This document shows, one piece after another, positions 12,271-23,825 of a DNA stretch of 64,000 nt. Source of the stretch: Carposina sasakii (taxonomy: Eukaryota; Arthropoda; Insecta; Lepidoptera; Carposinidae); NCBI GenBank assembly GCA_014607495.2, contig CP053153.1, positions 1,178,001 through 1,242,000 on the forward strand, read 5' to 3'. The number at the start of each line of letters is the position of its first letter. Position 1 is the first letter of the stretch. A model generated the notes under the pieces. The model had not been told where the DNA came from, did not search any database, and was given only the letters and a program-made list of their open reading frames with translations. A program made the position numbers and the translations under genes.

Positions 12271-12533
12271 TCAGTAACTAATGCAGTTACATCTTGCTGA
12301 AGCCAGTTATGTTTTTGATGGGATCCATTATTCCTTAGACATCCTGCCTGCGTGGTTTAACGTAACGTCGCACGTTGCATCGCAGTAGATGACGTCAAGA
12401 TTATTTCCTATTTATTCTCTTGCATACCTGCGCCATTTGCGGGGGGTCGGGTAATGAAATAATGAACCATTTGATAAGGAAATCTTGCTTCAATGGCATT
12501 ACATAGACACTTGTGGAAATCTTGCATCGGTAT

Positions 12534-12917
12534 ACTGGGTGTAAAAAGACGTTGTTCTTTTAATACCTCGTATTCTTTGTAACATCACGATCATTTTTAT
12601 CTATTGAAGCACCCCTGGGAATCCACGGATTTCTAAGATATTGAGGTCTAAAGTTACATTTATATTAGCATTTTTTTAAATAAATCCATCTGGAATCGGT
12701 TATTAAACATTTTTTTCAAAGATACTATGTCATGTCATAATGTTAAAATGTTAGTTTTGTAGGTATATTTGTACTTTGCGCATCAAAATTGCTTGCAAAA
12801 AAATGACATTTTTTTCCTTTTTTTTTTGTTATTTCCCAGGGTTTATTCCATAGAAAAAAATTATCGTTACCTTATAAAGAAAACGAGGTATTAAAACAAC
12901 GTTCTTTTTACACCCTA
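12534..12917. mobile_element. Foldback MITE with ACTGGGTGTAAAAAGAC ends, copy 1
   Basis: Ends actgggtgtaaaaagacg and, reversed, tatagggtgtaaaaagaacg; both arms continue with gttcttttaatacctcgt. About 384 bp, non-coding. Second copy at 50915-51285. Confidence 0.7.
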
Positions 12918-13646
12918 TAGCTTGTAACCGTTTTTTGTACTGCACGAGTTGAATTGGGTTTCTTACATAAGTACATACATTACACATAATAGCTCTGTTT
13001 TTGGGTAGACAATACCTACTGCAGGATCACAAGGCTATCTGTCCACCGGAGTGGAACAAGAAATGGAGAACTTTTACCAATATGTAGAATTGTTTAAAAT
13101 ATCTTCTCAGCTCCAGTCTAACAATTCTATGTCGTGTTTCCAATTATTTAAAAAATATAACATAAGCCATGGGGCAAGACACAGCAGCTGTACTCCTCGC
13201 CCCGTGGAAAAGACTGATTGATTAGCTAACCTAGCGTAATAAGAACTGATAACCACTTGCTAACTTGCTTTCCATCAGACTACACTTCGTTCTACCGTCT
13301 GCTACGCATCCGAAAATGCAGACGATGTTCAACCAGCTAGCATTATAGTCATAATGCCTCGTAAATCGAATTCCATTAAGCATATCAACTAAAAATTGCA
13401 TCAAATACATACTTGCACACAATGGGGGCTCGTCTGTCTGTCCGTCCGTCATCTATTCTTAGCACGGGATGTATATTTCTATCCTAATTGATGCGTAGGC
13501 GCAGTGGCACAATACAATAAACACCGTATTAGAATCGTTCTGGCGACTCGTTCGTTCTACGGCTATTTTTAGCTTATGCCAGGCAAGACGCAATTCAAGC
13601 GTCCAGGGACCCAAGACTCACGATCTTCATATCTTAAAAGTCGACC

Positions 13647-13904
13647 ATACAGGGTGTAAAAGAAAGGGTATGTTAAGCGAAAACCCATAGCCCACAATAG
13701 AGAACCTATTTCCAAAATTTGAGAATTGAAATCACATGTATATTTTCTAAAATTGTATGAACATTCCTGAGTTGTTTAGGAATTCTCCATACTATCTGGA
13801 AAAATAAACATATGATTTCGAGTCAACTTTGTATGTAGGGTCCTTTTAGTGGTCTATTTACATAGCTTTTCGCTTAACATACCCCTTTTGTTACACCCTG
13901 TATA
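13647..13904. mobile_element. Foldback MITE with ACAGGGTGTAAC ends, copy 2
   Basis: Same ends and internal cctatttccaaaatttgaga block as the copy at 1064. About 258 bp. Confidence 0.75.
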
Positions 13905-13911
13905 TACGTAC

Positions 13912-14000
13912 ACGGCAGTGTTTCCGATATGGGATAGCCAAAACAGCAGGAAAAAGAAAGTCCCACAGCCCGTAGCAACGCTGGGGCAGATGTAAATTAT
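13912..14000 (+). repeat. Family-J repeat, 5' part
   Basis: cggcagtgtttccgatatgg, atagccaaaacagcaggaaa and cgctggggcagatgtaaatt. Confidence 0.5.
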
Positions 14001-14159
14001 CTAAAAACAAAATGGCGGATTCGCAAAGAACTGATATTTTTCGTAGTTCGTAGGGTGGTTCGTAGGGTATTCATCTTTACTACACCCGATCGCTCGAGCT
14101 AATGTTTAATTGATACGAGGTAAGCGGGTTCTCGAATGGAGACAACCCTTGGCTTGATA

Positions 14160-14265
14160 GCGTTTTGGACGCCCTACGTTCAGATGGACCAATAACTTCA
14201 AGAGCGGCGAGTAGTAACTGGATGGCGAAAACGGGAGATCAAGCCGTACTTTATGCCCAAGTGCT
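14160..14265 (+). pseudogene. Small LINE 3' fragment
   Basis: gtaactggatggcgaaaacg encodes NWMAKTGDQA, a signature of the same LINE C-terminus (DWMAKTGDRA). The remainder is degraded. Confidence 0.5.
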
Positions 14266-14269
14266 GTTG

Positions 14270-15554
14270 ATATCTGCGTTATTTATTTATTTAAGTTTTT
14301 GTACAGTCAATTTTCTTCGGTATTACGTATCGTATGGTGGGTTGGTATTTCATGGGCGTTGAATGTAAAATGGGCGTTTAAATGTTTAACAAGTAGACAT
14401 TAAACAACGTCTTACTACTCGTACTATTGTCTTATGCACGAATAAATCACATTGATTGATCGACGGAAAAGGTGTTGAACGCTAGCCAAGCTTAGTGCCA
14501 CTTGTTTACATGTCTAGTCGGATGAATCAGCTTATATTTGTAAACAATTAACAAAACAAATTATTAGATACATAGGTACATACATACATACATAGTATTA
14601 ACTATATATAGAATAATTTGATCATAATAATAATATGTAGAACCTGCCTATTTACTCATAGATCCTGCAGTCAAACGGCGCGAGTCGTTTTATGGGACGG
14701 TGTATTTAGTTTTAAAGTCTTTTAATGAATAAACAATAATTGAATAAACATTATAAATAGTAATAAATAACCGCAATCTTTTGTTCCATAGGCAAAGGCT
14801 ACAAAATTCACTATTTCGCACGTTCCAAACTTATCTGTTTCACGTCGTCCACATTCTCTAAATTCTGTTTATACCCGTCGGTTTCGGGTGCTCTTGGCTG
14901 GCCTTTTCTTTAATAGGTAACAAATTTGGTAGAACTCCTACCATATACGACTATCTCTTTCATGAATCGCCTTCCATCCTCTAACCCATTACTCGTACCA
15001 TAATCAGATTGCAAGCCATAATATAAATATGTTGATCAGCTCATATAAAAAAGTTATTTTTCATAGTCGCTTGAGCATCGAAGTCGAAACCAGATAGATT
15101 TATTTCTGAACACATTTTTCATAAATAATTATTTTGCACAGGTGCTAACGCTCGTTTGCGGCCGGTGGGAGGTAATTATCGTAAATTATAATATTTTACG
15201 AATATCATAATTTTATATAATGTTTTTTCGCGTTGGTTTTCGCGTAACCCCTAAATATAGCTTGGAATGAAGCGTTCACAATTTGTGGTTAATGTCTACC
15301 TACGCGTGTAATTTGTAGTCTTCTGTACTACCTATAGTCTTAGTTTTCCCACGTAAAAGAGTAACTCTTGTTGTTTTAGGTGGTTTGCTATCGCCGACAA
15401 GACAACGATAGTTCTTAGTTAAAGAACATACCATTGAGCATAAAAAACCTGGGCGATAAACTTAATAAATTTCAAATATATTTCAATTTCACAAATTGAA
15501 ATTATAATAAACACATTACGATATTTTAATTTAACTATTACAGATTTTCCTCTG
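14270..15554. other. AT-rich gap, no gene seen
   Basis: One 30-nt exon-like segment at 15142-15171 (tgcacag acceptor, ggag/gtaatt donor) is too short to call. Confidence 0.45.
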
Positions 15555-15675
15555 ATTCGGGACTTCGTTAGACTAGAATACACTATGTAGAATACATCAT
15601 AGGTACATCTCCTTCCCTGGATGTCGTAAGAGTCGACCAAGCTTGTCACTGATCATTTACATCTGTCCCCTGTCT
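15555..15675 (-). repeat. Family-J repeat, 3' part, reverse
   Basis: tagaatacatcataggtaca, atgtcgtaagagtcgaccaa and gatcatttacatctgtcccc are the reverse complement of the J 3' half. Confidence 0.5.
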
Positions 15676-16039
15676 GATAAATGTGATTGTGGAATCTCCT
15701 TAACAATCTTGCAGTTTATGTATGTATGTATTATATCTTTTCCTGAGAAAGATTGGCGTCAGACAAACGGCGACATTAAAATGACAAATCATTTGGAATA
15801 TGGCTTTCTTCGAAATCCACGCAGACGAATACGCTGGCTAAATTAACCAGTTTCCATAATCTTATTAGATCACTCAACGAGTATGTAATTAAATTATTGT
15901 TTATCAAATTTAAGTATGCTATCGTAGGTTAGTTTTGTTTACATATTTGGATTCATTGACCGTCTCAAACAACGACGCTCCAAGGTGACTGTAAGTATAT
16001 TAAACTATGTAATAACTGATAAATTACACATTTTATTCA

Positions 16040-16420
16040 TCATCATCATTTACAGCCCTGAGAAGTCCACTGTTGGACATAGGCCTCCCCCAACAACCTC
16101 CAGGCCACGTCATCCGTCCACCTCGCGGGTGGCCTTCCCACGCTGCGCTTGCCGATACGTGGTATCCACTCTAGAACTTTCCGACTCCATCGGCCATCAG
16201 TTCTTCGAGCTATGTGCCCTGCCCATTGCCACTTCAGCTTGCTGGACCGTTCAGCTATGTCGGTGATCTTTGTACGTCTGCGGATCTCGTCATGTCTGAT
16301 TCGATCACGCAGAGAGATCCCAAGCATAGCTCTCTCCATCGCTCGCTGTGCGATCCTGAGCTTTTTTATGAGGCACATAGTTAGAGACCACGTCTCGGCA
16401 CCGTAGGTCATCACATTTTA
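16040..16420 (-). pseudogene. RTE-type LINE reverse transcriptase 3' fragment
   Basis: The minus frame reads YGAETWSLTMCLIKKLRIAQ, KLKWQWAGHIARRTDGRW, GKRSVGRPPARWTDD and AYVQQWTSQG, the ending of a common insect endonuclease-reverse transcriptase. Its tail is the ggaggcctatgtccaacagt motif seen widely in this window. 5' truncated. Confidence 0.8.
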
Positions 16421-16424
16421 TTAC

Positions 16425-17590
16425 ATAATACTTATTTGTGAAAGAAAACGTTCAACACAATTATAAAAAAGGTACTTAATATATTATGTATCATGTATAC
16501 TTTTAAACATGCTATTAAACTCTACCTAGAATACATCAGTTGACTTGAAAGGATTTGCCTTTATATGCATTTAGTATAAGTAACGAGATACTCGTAACAG
16601 CAGACTGATGACGAATGTAGATATTTGAAGGTAATGATGATTAAAGTGTCGGAAACCTTTTCAGTACCTATTCTTGTATACTCGTATTCACATCATTTGA
16701 AGGCATCCAGATTGTAAGTAAACATCGAGATTATTATATAATGGAGATAAATGTAAAAAAAAAAAATTACAAATGGTCATTATATTGACAACAACTATAG
16801 ATAACAGTCGATAAATTAACCGAAAGGACATAGTGGGAACGAGCCCTTAAGTCGTGCAGAGAACCATAAACTCGTATGTGTGAGTATTATTCGCACTTGA
16901 CCGATTTTTTCTAGCACTTAGCCAGCACGCTAGTAAAAGTAATAAAAATAGTAATTACGTATAATTACTTTCCTGTTTCTTGATAAGAGTGCTTTTATCT
17001 TATATCTATTGTGTAGGATAATTGCATTGTTATGTATCAATGTAATTGCGATGTATAATAAAATAATAATTTATATTTCTCGTTATTTCTTTGTTAGCCT
17101 CAATTAGCTTCAATTGCATGGATAGGTAAAAAATAGGTGTTAGTCAGGAGATGTAAGCTAAGTATTAACTATAATCCTGCCTTTTGTTTTGTAATGTATT
17201 AGCTAAAATATTTTTTTAGTTTACCTAAGGGCCAGTTGTTTGATCGGTAGTTAAGCTGACTATTAGTTTAAATATGTCAATTACTGTCTTTTAAGATATT
17301 CGAGGGCACGTCCCTATAGTTATTCTCCTCTATGGACGTGACAATCAAAAAAAAAGTTCCGGTTAAAATCACTGCCCTATACCGACTAGGCAAAGGAAGC
17401 ATTAGAGGTGTGTCATGTAGTCAAATCCGTGGCAAATAGGGAGGAGAAGTATGTGATCTCTGCACTGCCTACCCCTCCCGAAAAAAGGTGTGATTTTACG
17501 GATGCGTGACTATGTTTATAGAATTCTTGTTAACAATTTATTTTTTTATGTAGACAAGTAGTCTTTAGCAGGAACATAGACAGGAATAAA
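16425..17590. other. AT-rich gap, no gene seen
   Basis: No ORF with recognisable content and no clear repeat structure. Confidence 0.5.
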
Positions 17591-17591
17591 T

Positions 17592-17790
17592 TTACACATG
17601 GCTGTGTTTCTGAAACCTCTGTGGCCAGAGCTGCAGGATCATAAAAGAGATACCATAGCCACGTTTAGCACTGCGGGGACGAAGTAAATCGGTTGCAATT
17701 TGCTAGAGAGAACGCCGGATTTTCTTATTCGACTTCTACGTCATACGCGGAAGGAGATGCAGCTCTCTAATACATTCTAATAAAGCCCCT
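17592..17790 (+). repeat. Family-J repeat, nearly complete
   Basis: acacatggctgtgtttctga, ggccagagctgcaggatcat, tagccacgtttagcactgcg, gagagaacgccggattttct and gacttctacgtcatacgcgg. Confidence 0.6.
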
Positions 17791-17975
17791 CATCAGGACA
17801 AGAGTAAGATTTCTACATTTTGCAATTCTCGTTACATATTTAGTGCATTATGCACCTGACATTATGCAGGGGTAGCCAACCCGTCAAGCGTGGTACGTAC
17901 TTACTACTTGATGCATTATACCGAACTACGCCGTTTCATTTTCGAGATTTCCAATAAGTACATAATGTAATTGGT

Positions 17976-18258
17976 ACTACCATAGAGGAATAAGATGTCA
18001 TAGAGTGCTAATGTCATACTAACTGTTTCGATGTACCATTAGACTTTTCGGTGCCTCACAATTCCAGTCCTTGACACTTAGATTCTATTAGTGTAATGTA
18101 TAGTAATGTACTACATTACTAATGTATTATAACGTATAGTAATGCAATCTAAGAGTCAAGGACTAGAATTGGGAGGCACCGAAAAGTCTAATGGTGCATC
18201 GAAACTGTTAGTATGACATTAGCACTCTATGTCTACATCTTAATACTCTATGGTACTA
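17976..18258. repeat. Large inverted repeat, arms about 110 bp
   Basis: The left arm (gtgctaatgtcatactaact, cattagacttttcggtgcct) pairs with the right arm (aggcaccgaaaagtctaatg, agttagtatgacattagcac). The loop is made of gtaatgta/tacattac repeats. Probably a foldback transposable element. Confidence 0.75.
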
Positions 18259-18305
18259 CACATACAATGTTGTTAGTGAACAGTAGACTCCTAACCTAGA
18301 GGCAG

Positions 18306-18385
18306 ATTTATCCCAACAAAAGCAACAATTAAACATACGTCAAACATTTATCCCAACAAAAGCAACAATTAAACATACGTCAAAG
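18306..18385 (+). repeat. Exact 40-bp tandem duplication
   Basis: Unit begins atttatcccaacaaaagcaa and is repeated at once at 18346. Confidence 0.85.
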
Positions 18386-18389
18386 ATTT

Positions 18390-19655
18390 GAATCCGCATT
18401 AACTTTTCACACAATCTAAACTGATAGACAATAAACTATTTACAGGCGTACCCACTGCGTCACAATGGACCCTGGACGGCAATTACTGCGAAATAAACTC
18501 TAATTCTGGTGCACAAGGTGTAATTCCCTGCGGTCAGGTGCAGGCTAATTTTGTCACAATTTAACGCACTACAGTACGCCAGTATATTGAAAATGCGTGT
18601 TACAAATATTTTTATTGTTTTCTTTATAAAAAAAAAAACTATATAAAGTAAATACCTATCACATTTTGAAACGACTTTATAACATTGATGTTGAGAGAAC
18701 AGCATCTTGAATAATTCTTGATCAGCTTTTAAAAAAAGGGTTTAGATCAACGAGTTTAGCGAGTTTAGCTAAATCCATTGAATAAGTGACATTTGTTGAT
18801 TTTTTCTCGAAAGTTCAGACAAAGAAAAGGTGAGCGTTACGTCAGCCGAAAAGTAGCGAAAATGGGCATCTGAGGGTGGCTGATCTTTCGAAAGCGCCGA
18901 GACCCTATAAATAACGGGCTAAGGGGATAAGGATAAGAACATGAAAGTGACTAAAGTTTCCGAAAATTCAAAGATTGTGTATGTACTTATGTTTATGGAA
19001 ATACAAGTTTGTATGGCAAACCTCTCCCTTCAATAGTACCGCATTTACCCAATAATAAATCTGTCAAACCTTATCGACAATAAAACACCAACATAGCACC
19101 ACACACAATATGTTGCCGAACGAAACTAAAGCAGTTTGACGCGTTCTAACAATATTTTACTATTTGTAGGTTCATTTGGTGAACTATTCCATAATTCCCA
19201 ATCGCAAGAGCGTCGTTCAAACTGTGACGTAGGTACTAGTTCCCGCCATGGTGGCACAGATTATTAGTACATGATGGTTCTATTCTGGTTTGGGATGGCA
19301 AAATGATTAGTCTATCCGTTATTTGGGCTAGATTTGACGGAGATCTGTTAAACTGTCCATCACGCTAACTCCTGTAATGAGATCATTGAATAAAGGGCGA
19401 TTTTCAATTTGCCGGAAGTTTTCCAATGTTTACAAATTGTTTTTTATCCGATTTTCGTTGGTATAAGGAAATAAGAACCTAATGTATGTATATTCAGTAA
19501 CGTAGGTATAGTTTGTTAAAAGGTGGCTGGTTAAACCATTTACGGCCAATTTCTAGAAAAAGAAATCTAATTTAGTTCTTTGTATCCTATACACAACTCA
19601 AATTAACTAAAGACGTGCATGTCGCATCAAAGAAAGACAAATTTAAATACCTACT
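18390..19655. other. AT-rich gap, no gene seen
   Basis: The ORF at 18460-18705 has no recognisable domain. Only the short repeat at 18835-18890 stands out. Confidence 0.5.
18835..18890 (+). repeat. Short dispersed repeat, copy 2
   Basis: gttacgtcagccgaaaagta and gcgaaaatgggcatctgagg match 9860-9925. Confidence 0.4.
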
Positions 19656-19659
19656 AATA

Positions 19660-19890
19660 AATGAAATTGTATTAGGCGTTACAATTCGGAAGTTCAAACT
19701 CTAAAACCCGGTTTTAGAGTTTCATAATAATTAGTGGTTTACTAATTTCTATAATCCTGAGGATGCCACGGTTGTTGGCGAAACATATGTAGATTATTTA
19801 TCTAATTTTTGATTTCGGAATAGTGCAATATATTGTCTTGCATGTTAGGTGCTCGGGTCTGGTTTCTCGTGGCGATTGTAGTTAATATTA
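19660..19890 (+). repeat. Dispersed repeat O fragment
   Basis: ttaggcgttacaattcggaa, gaggatgccacggttgttgg, cgaaacatatgtagatt and gttaggtgctcgggtctggt. Partner at 42880-43110. Confidence 0.5.
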
Positions 19891-20391
19891 TACAATACCT
19901 ACTAATATTTCTATATACTATGCTACTAAGCAGTTTTTGCAGCCATAACTACATTAAGCATCTCATGCATAAAAGTTTATAATTTCAATAGACCCCCAGT
20001 TTCAAAGGGGAAAAATTAAGGATCAATAGAGGATGTAGGACCCAGTGACAAAACAATTGGAATAATACGAGTACAACTTCAAAAACAAAAACAGCACGAA
20101 TGACCAACCGATCACAAAACTCACACAGAAGTGGGCAAAACTCATATCAAATCGGCATCACACACACAAATTAGTGCACATCTAAACTATACCTGATTAC
20201 AGCATTGTCTCGGGCAGGGGACCAAATGGTAAATGTGGCTCACCGGAGTCAGCGGCGAGGGTATGCTGGTCGTCCTAATCATGCTGAGCTTGCGACGCTG
20301 CTCGGCCGACAGCGAGGCGCGACGGCTCCTACCAACCCCATATCCAAAGCTATAGTCTCCAGTGTCGATGGTAAAGCCGCGAGAAAGCGTC

Positions 20392-20611
20392 GGCCGAAAC
20401 ATGGCTGACTTATTTAGAGATTATTTGAAGAGTTTAGGCACTAGAAGATAAATAAGCTTTTAGAGTTACAGGCTACAGGTGAATGATGGATGGTTCGTCA
20501 AAGCGACAATGGCCGAAACATGGGTGACGCGAGTTTAGAGCTTATTTGAAGAGTTTACGCGCTAGACGATAAATAAGCCTTTAGAGTTAGTGAGTAATGA
20601 ATGGTTTCGGT
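20392..20611 (+). repeat. 119-bp tandem duplication, diverged, about 1.8 copies
   Basis: Both units open ggccgaaacatgg and share ttatttgaagagttta and gataaataagc. Unit starts are at 20392 and 20511. The region just upstream (20200-20390) is a GC-richer stretch with short overlapping ORFs on both strands, not recognised. Confidence 0.65.
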
Positions 20612-20614
20612 CTA

Positions 20615-21795
20615 TATGTAAATAGTATGGTATGGTTTTCTCTGAAGATATTACCTATAGAATTAAAGATTATTAGAAGAGATGCTATAAGACAAAAAGC
20701 TAATGATAATTAATTGTTTTCTCTGAGATAGAATTAGAATTACAGATTACTAGAGGAGACGCTATAAGATATTTTCCTTCGTGATGCTGAAGTTCTGACC
20801 ACCCCATTTTGGAAATTCAGCTATGTTTTTGGTTGTCAATCGTGTTTTTTTTTCCTTAAATAAATAAAAAATGAGAGAAAGGCTATATTTCTCGCCCTGT
20901 GAAAGTTCCGCCAAATAGGTGCCTTTTCAACTGTAGCCCTACTTGATAGTGTAGATAGGTACCTACATTAAAATAATTAAGTAGATATATCCATGAAAAT
21001 AGCACATTTTCAAGAGGAACCTAATAGCATATATAAGTAAGTAAAGTAGGTAGCATTTGTGTATTAGCAATTAGAATTGAATGAGTTTTTTAAAATGACA
21101 TCCCTTTGTTAACACGAAAAAGTGTAGGAGCTAGTTGAAAAAAAACAATATTTAAATCAATAACAATGACTCTACAAAACTAAAATCATAAATGTAAAGT
21201 GACTCTGTTTGTATGCTTCTCACTTTTTAATAATAAAACTAAATGACCTACTTGGCAGTAAATGTTAAATTTTCCTCTTTTTTTCAAGATTATTTTCTTG
21301 CGATCACGAAAAAAATCTACTTACGACATCAATGTTACAGTAATATACAATCAAAACATAAGAGGCTATTAACCTAAAAGTGCGACATTTTACATTTTCA
21401 TGTTCTTTTAAAAAAATATTTTAGCATTTGCACAGATCTCCTAAACCATTTTATTTTTAGGTAAGCATAGTTGAATTTGAAATAATTATGCAAATTTATA
21501 GTTTTAAACAACGTATTTATGTTTTATGTTATTTTATGATGTGAAATACCTACCTTCATTTATTACTTTCAATTATTTCAATTATTTAACAATAAGATGA
21601 AAGGTCAATAAATGGTTAATTTTCAAAGAAATAATAAAATTTTGATAGTAAAAAAAACAATTTTGGTAACCAAATCACCTTTTCCTCTCCATAATAAACC
21701 GTTTGTTTACAAATAAAACTTTTAACTAAACCAAACACGTAAATGATGCACTACACTAGCATCGTAATAAATTATTCACTGTCACAGAGTCTCAA
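20615..21795. other. Very AT-rich gap before the E2F island
   Basis: Near 20670-20770 a short motif (ttatagaagagatgctataag-like) repeats in loosely tandem form. Otherwise nothing is seen. Confidence 0.45.
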
Positions 21796-21799
21796 ATGT

Positions 21800-21875
21800 C
21801 AATGACAACCAATAGCACTCGTGAAAATCGCGCGGGAAGTTTCGGCGCGAAACGTAGTGTACGCGGGAAAGTCGG
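21800..21875. promoter_or_regulatory. E2F/CCAAT promoter-like island
   Basis: Within 75 bp there are a CCAAT box (accaatag, about 21807), a near-palindromic E2F site (tttcggcgcgaaa, 21840-21852), a second E2F-type site (cgcgggaaa, about 21862-21870) and a related cgcgcgggaag. The island is CpG-rich in an AT-rich region. No linked gene is evident on either strand. The ORF through it (21796-22017) is not recognised. Confidence 0.4.
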
Positions 21876-22084
21876 AAACGATTGTTTCTACAAAGTGGCA
21901 GAAACCGGAGTATTTCTGTGCCCAAGGGAGACAGTTCACAAACAAGTTGACCGCTCGCCAAACCGTTGCACAATTATCTATCTGACATTTAAAATTGGAA
22001 CAGACGATCCGTATTAGAGCAGGAGCGGGGGAAGAATACATGGATTTATAATTACACCTTTATTTTAGGTGGTAGAGTGCATTT

Positions 22085-22215
22085 CACCGAATACTTCCTT
22101 TGGATGATGGCGCCAGTTACTACGAGTATTTGTATTGACTACATTACCTATCTTACTGCATACAAAAAATGTTAGTTCCAAAATCAGCCATTAGGAGTTA
22201 TTCTATGAAACGGAT
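22085..22215 (+). repeat. Dispersed repeat M (gatggcgccagttac)
   Basis: tggatgatggcgccagttac, actgcatacaaaaaatgtta and gttccaaaatcagccatta. Relatives at 35925-36150, 47395-47500, 61420-61530 and 63945-64000. Confidence 0.5.
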
Positions 22216-22219
22216 TGTA

Positions 22220-22967
22220 TCTAATATGGGCCATTCAAAAAATACCCGGCGTACAGCTGCGCATATCCACGTCTGCAACTGCTATCATGTGTGCTAGTAA
22301 AACCTTCACCAATCTGCCTCTAGCCTTACTTAATCTGGGAAGATGAGAATAAAAAAATGCAATACCTGCACTATTCAATCAAATTTTATATAACTTTATC
22401 TAAAAAAAAGTATTTTAACAGATTCCAAAATGCAGTTGCTTACATTTTCTTTGCGAGTACTATTAGAATTCATTATTTACCTACAACATTATAGTACAAA
22501 AAGAGGTGTCATAATTGTCTACAAGCTCCCGGTCTACTCGTAGTTTGTTGACACGATTTGTGTTATGTTTTAATAATATTTTGCTCTATAACTAGAGCCA
22601 TTTATTCTGAAGAGCCCGCATTTAAACTTGGAATCGTTATGACCAGCAGCCGTCCCGTGAGACGTAGAAAATGACGGAGATATCTGTTCAGTATCGTAGA
22701 TGATGTGTAGGGAATTAGCCACATACTTTCCGAATTAGACAACCGTCCTCACTTCGCCGCTTAGTTGAAATGAGTTAGGTGTTTTTCGTAAAAGATACTC
22801 GTAATATAGATAGATGGGAACATTATAAACGATTGGCAATTAATGTTATGCATAAAAATTAAGAAATAAAACTGGAGCTATGTGTCTGCGAAAATAATTA
22901 TTACCTTTGTGAAATAAGCAAATAAATAAGCTATTTTAAGAGATTATTTATTTACAAATTCATACCT
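22220..22967. other. Gap, no gene seen
   Basis: AT-rich with no coding signal on either strand. Confidence 0.45.
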
Positions 22968-23222
22968 TTTTCTTCTTCTTCTTCAGCCTATTGCTGTCCA
23001 CTGCTGGACGTTGGCCTCCCCCAGGGCACGCCACAAGGCTACTGCCACAGGGGGGTTTTGCCAATAGTCACCACGCTGGGCAGGTAGGTTGGAGACCGCA
23101 GTGTGATTTTCAGACTATGTTGCAGTACGGGAGGCGCTGCTGCCCACCTCCCGGAAACCCTTAATCGCCTCTACAAATCGCCGTGGTACAAACTCTACTC
23201 TGCCGGCACCACACGGCTAATT
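22968..23222 (+). repeat. SINE/LINE-3' fragment (cagcctattg family), copy 1
   Basis: Contains the common lepidopteran motif cagcctattgctgtccactg, then a conserved segment ending ctctgccggcaccacacggct. Close copies are at 43383-43606 and 62806-63050 (reverse). A family-K repeat follows at 23290. Confidence 0.65.
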
Positions 23223-23289
23223 CATAGCAATCGAAATACACCTACAGTCTATTTGTATCTTATAAAATCAATTTTATTTAGGGTTTTCG

Positions 23290-23510
23290 ACTTTATTATA
23301 CGCGTGGACTACAGAAAAAACAAAATGTCGAAATTATCCGGAATAAAAACATTTTCCCGGGATAAAAAGTAGCCTATATGTTAAGTGGGACCTGTCACAA
23401 TATATTCGTGAAAACTGCATCGAAATCGGTTAGCCGTTTCTGAGATTAGCGTGCACAAACGCACAGACAAACCGACAAACAGACACACAGACAAAAATTT
23501 AAAAAATCAT
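23290..23510 (+). repeat. Family-K dispersed repeat
   Basis: gcgtggactacagaaaaaac through tgggacctgtcacaatatat to caaacagacacacagacaaa; the 5' end is truncated. Confidence 0.6.
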
Positions 23511-23825
23511 TGTTTCATTTACTCTTATCTTAACAGTTTTGAACACATCTGTACACCGACTTGAAATAAACAATAACGGTGTTATTACAAAAGAATATAA
23601 GCATCATTTAAGCGAAACACTGCCTAAATTTGACGAATATTTTATACAGTTTGCTATCAAATGTCATATTTAAAATGAGTCTGACTTTAGGGGCTCTTTT
23701 GTAATAACACCGTAGATTTTTTGCCTAAATAAAGAGTAGGGCCACTTAACTAAAGAAAATTATTAAAATAAATTTGTTTGGTTAACTGATCCCATGGTCA
23801 GAGTTCCGAGTAGGGCGAGTTGACT

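Noticed and set aside
15142..15171. 30-nt internal exon (tgcacag / gtaatt borders)
   Set aside because: Too short to support without neighbours, and no adjoining exons were found.
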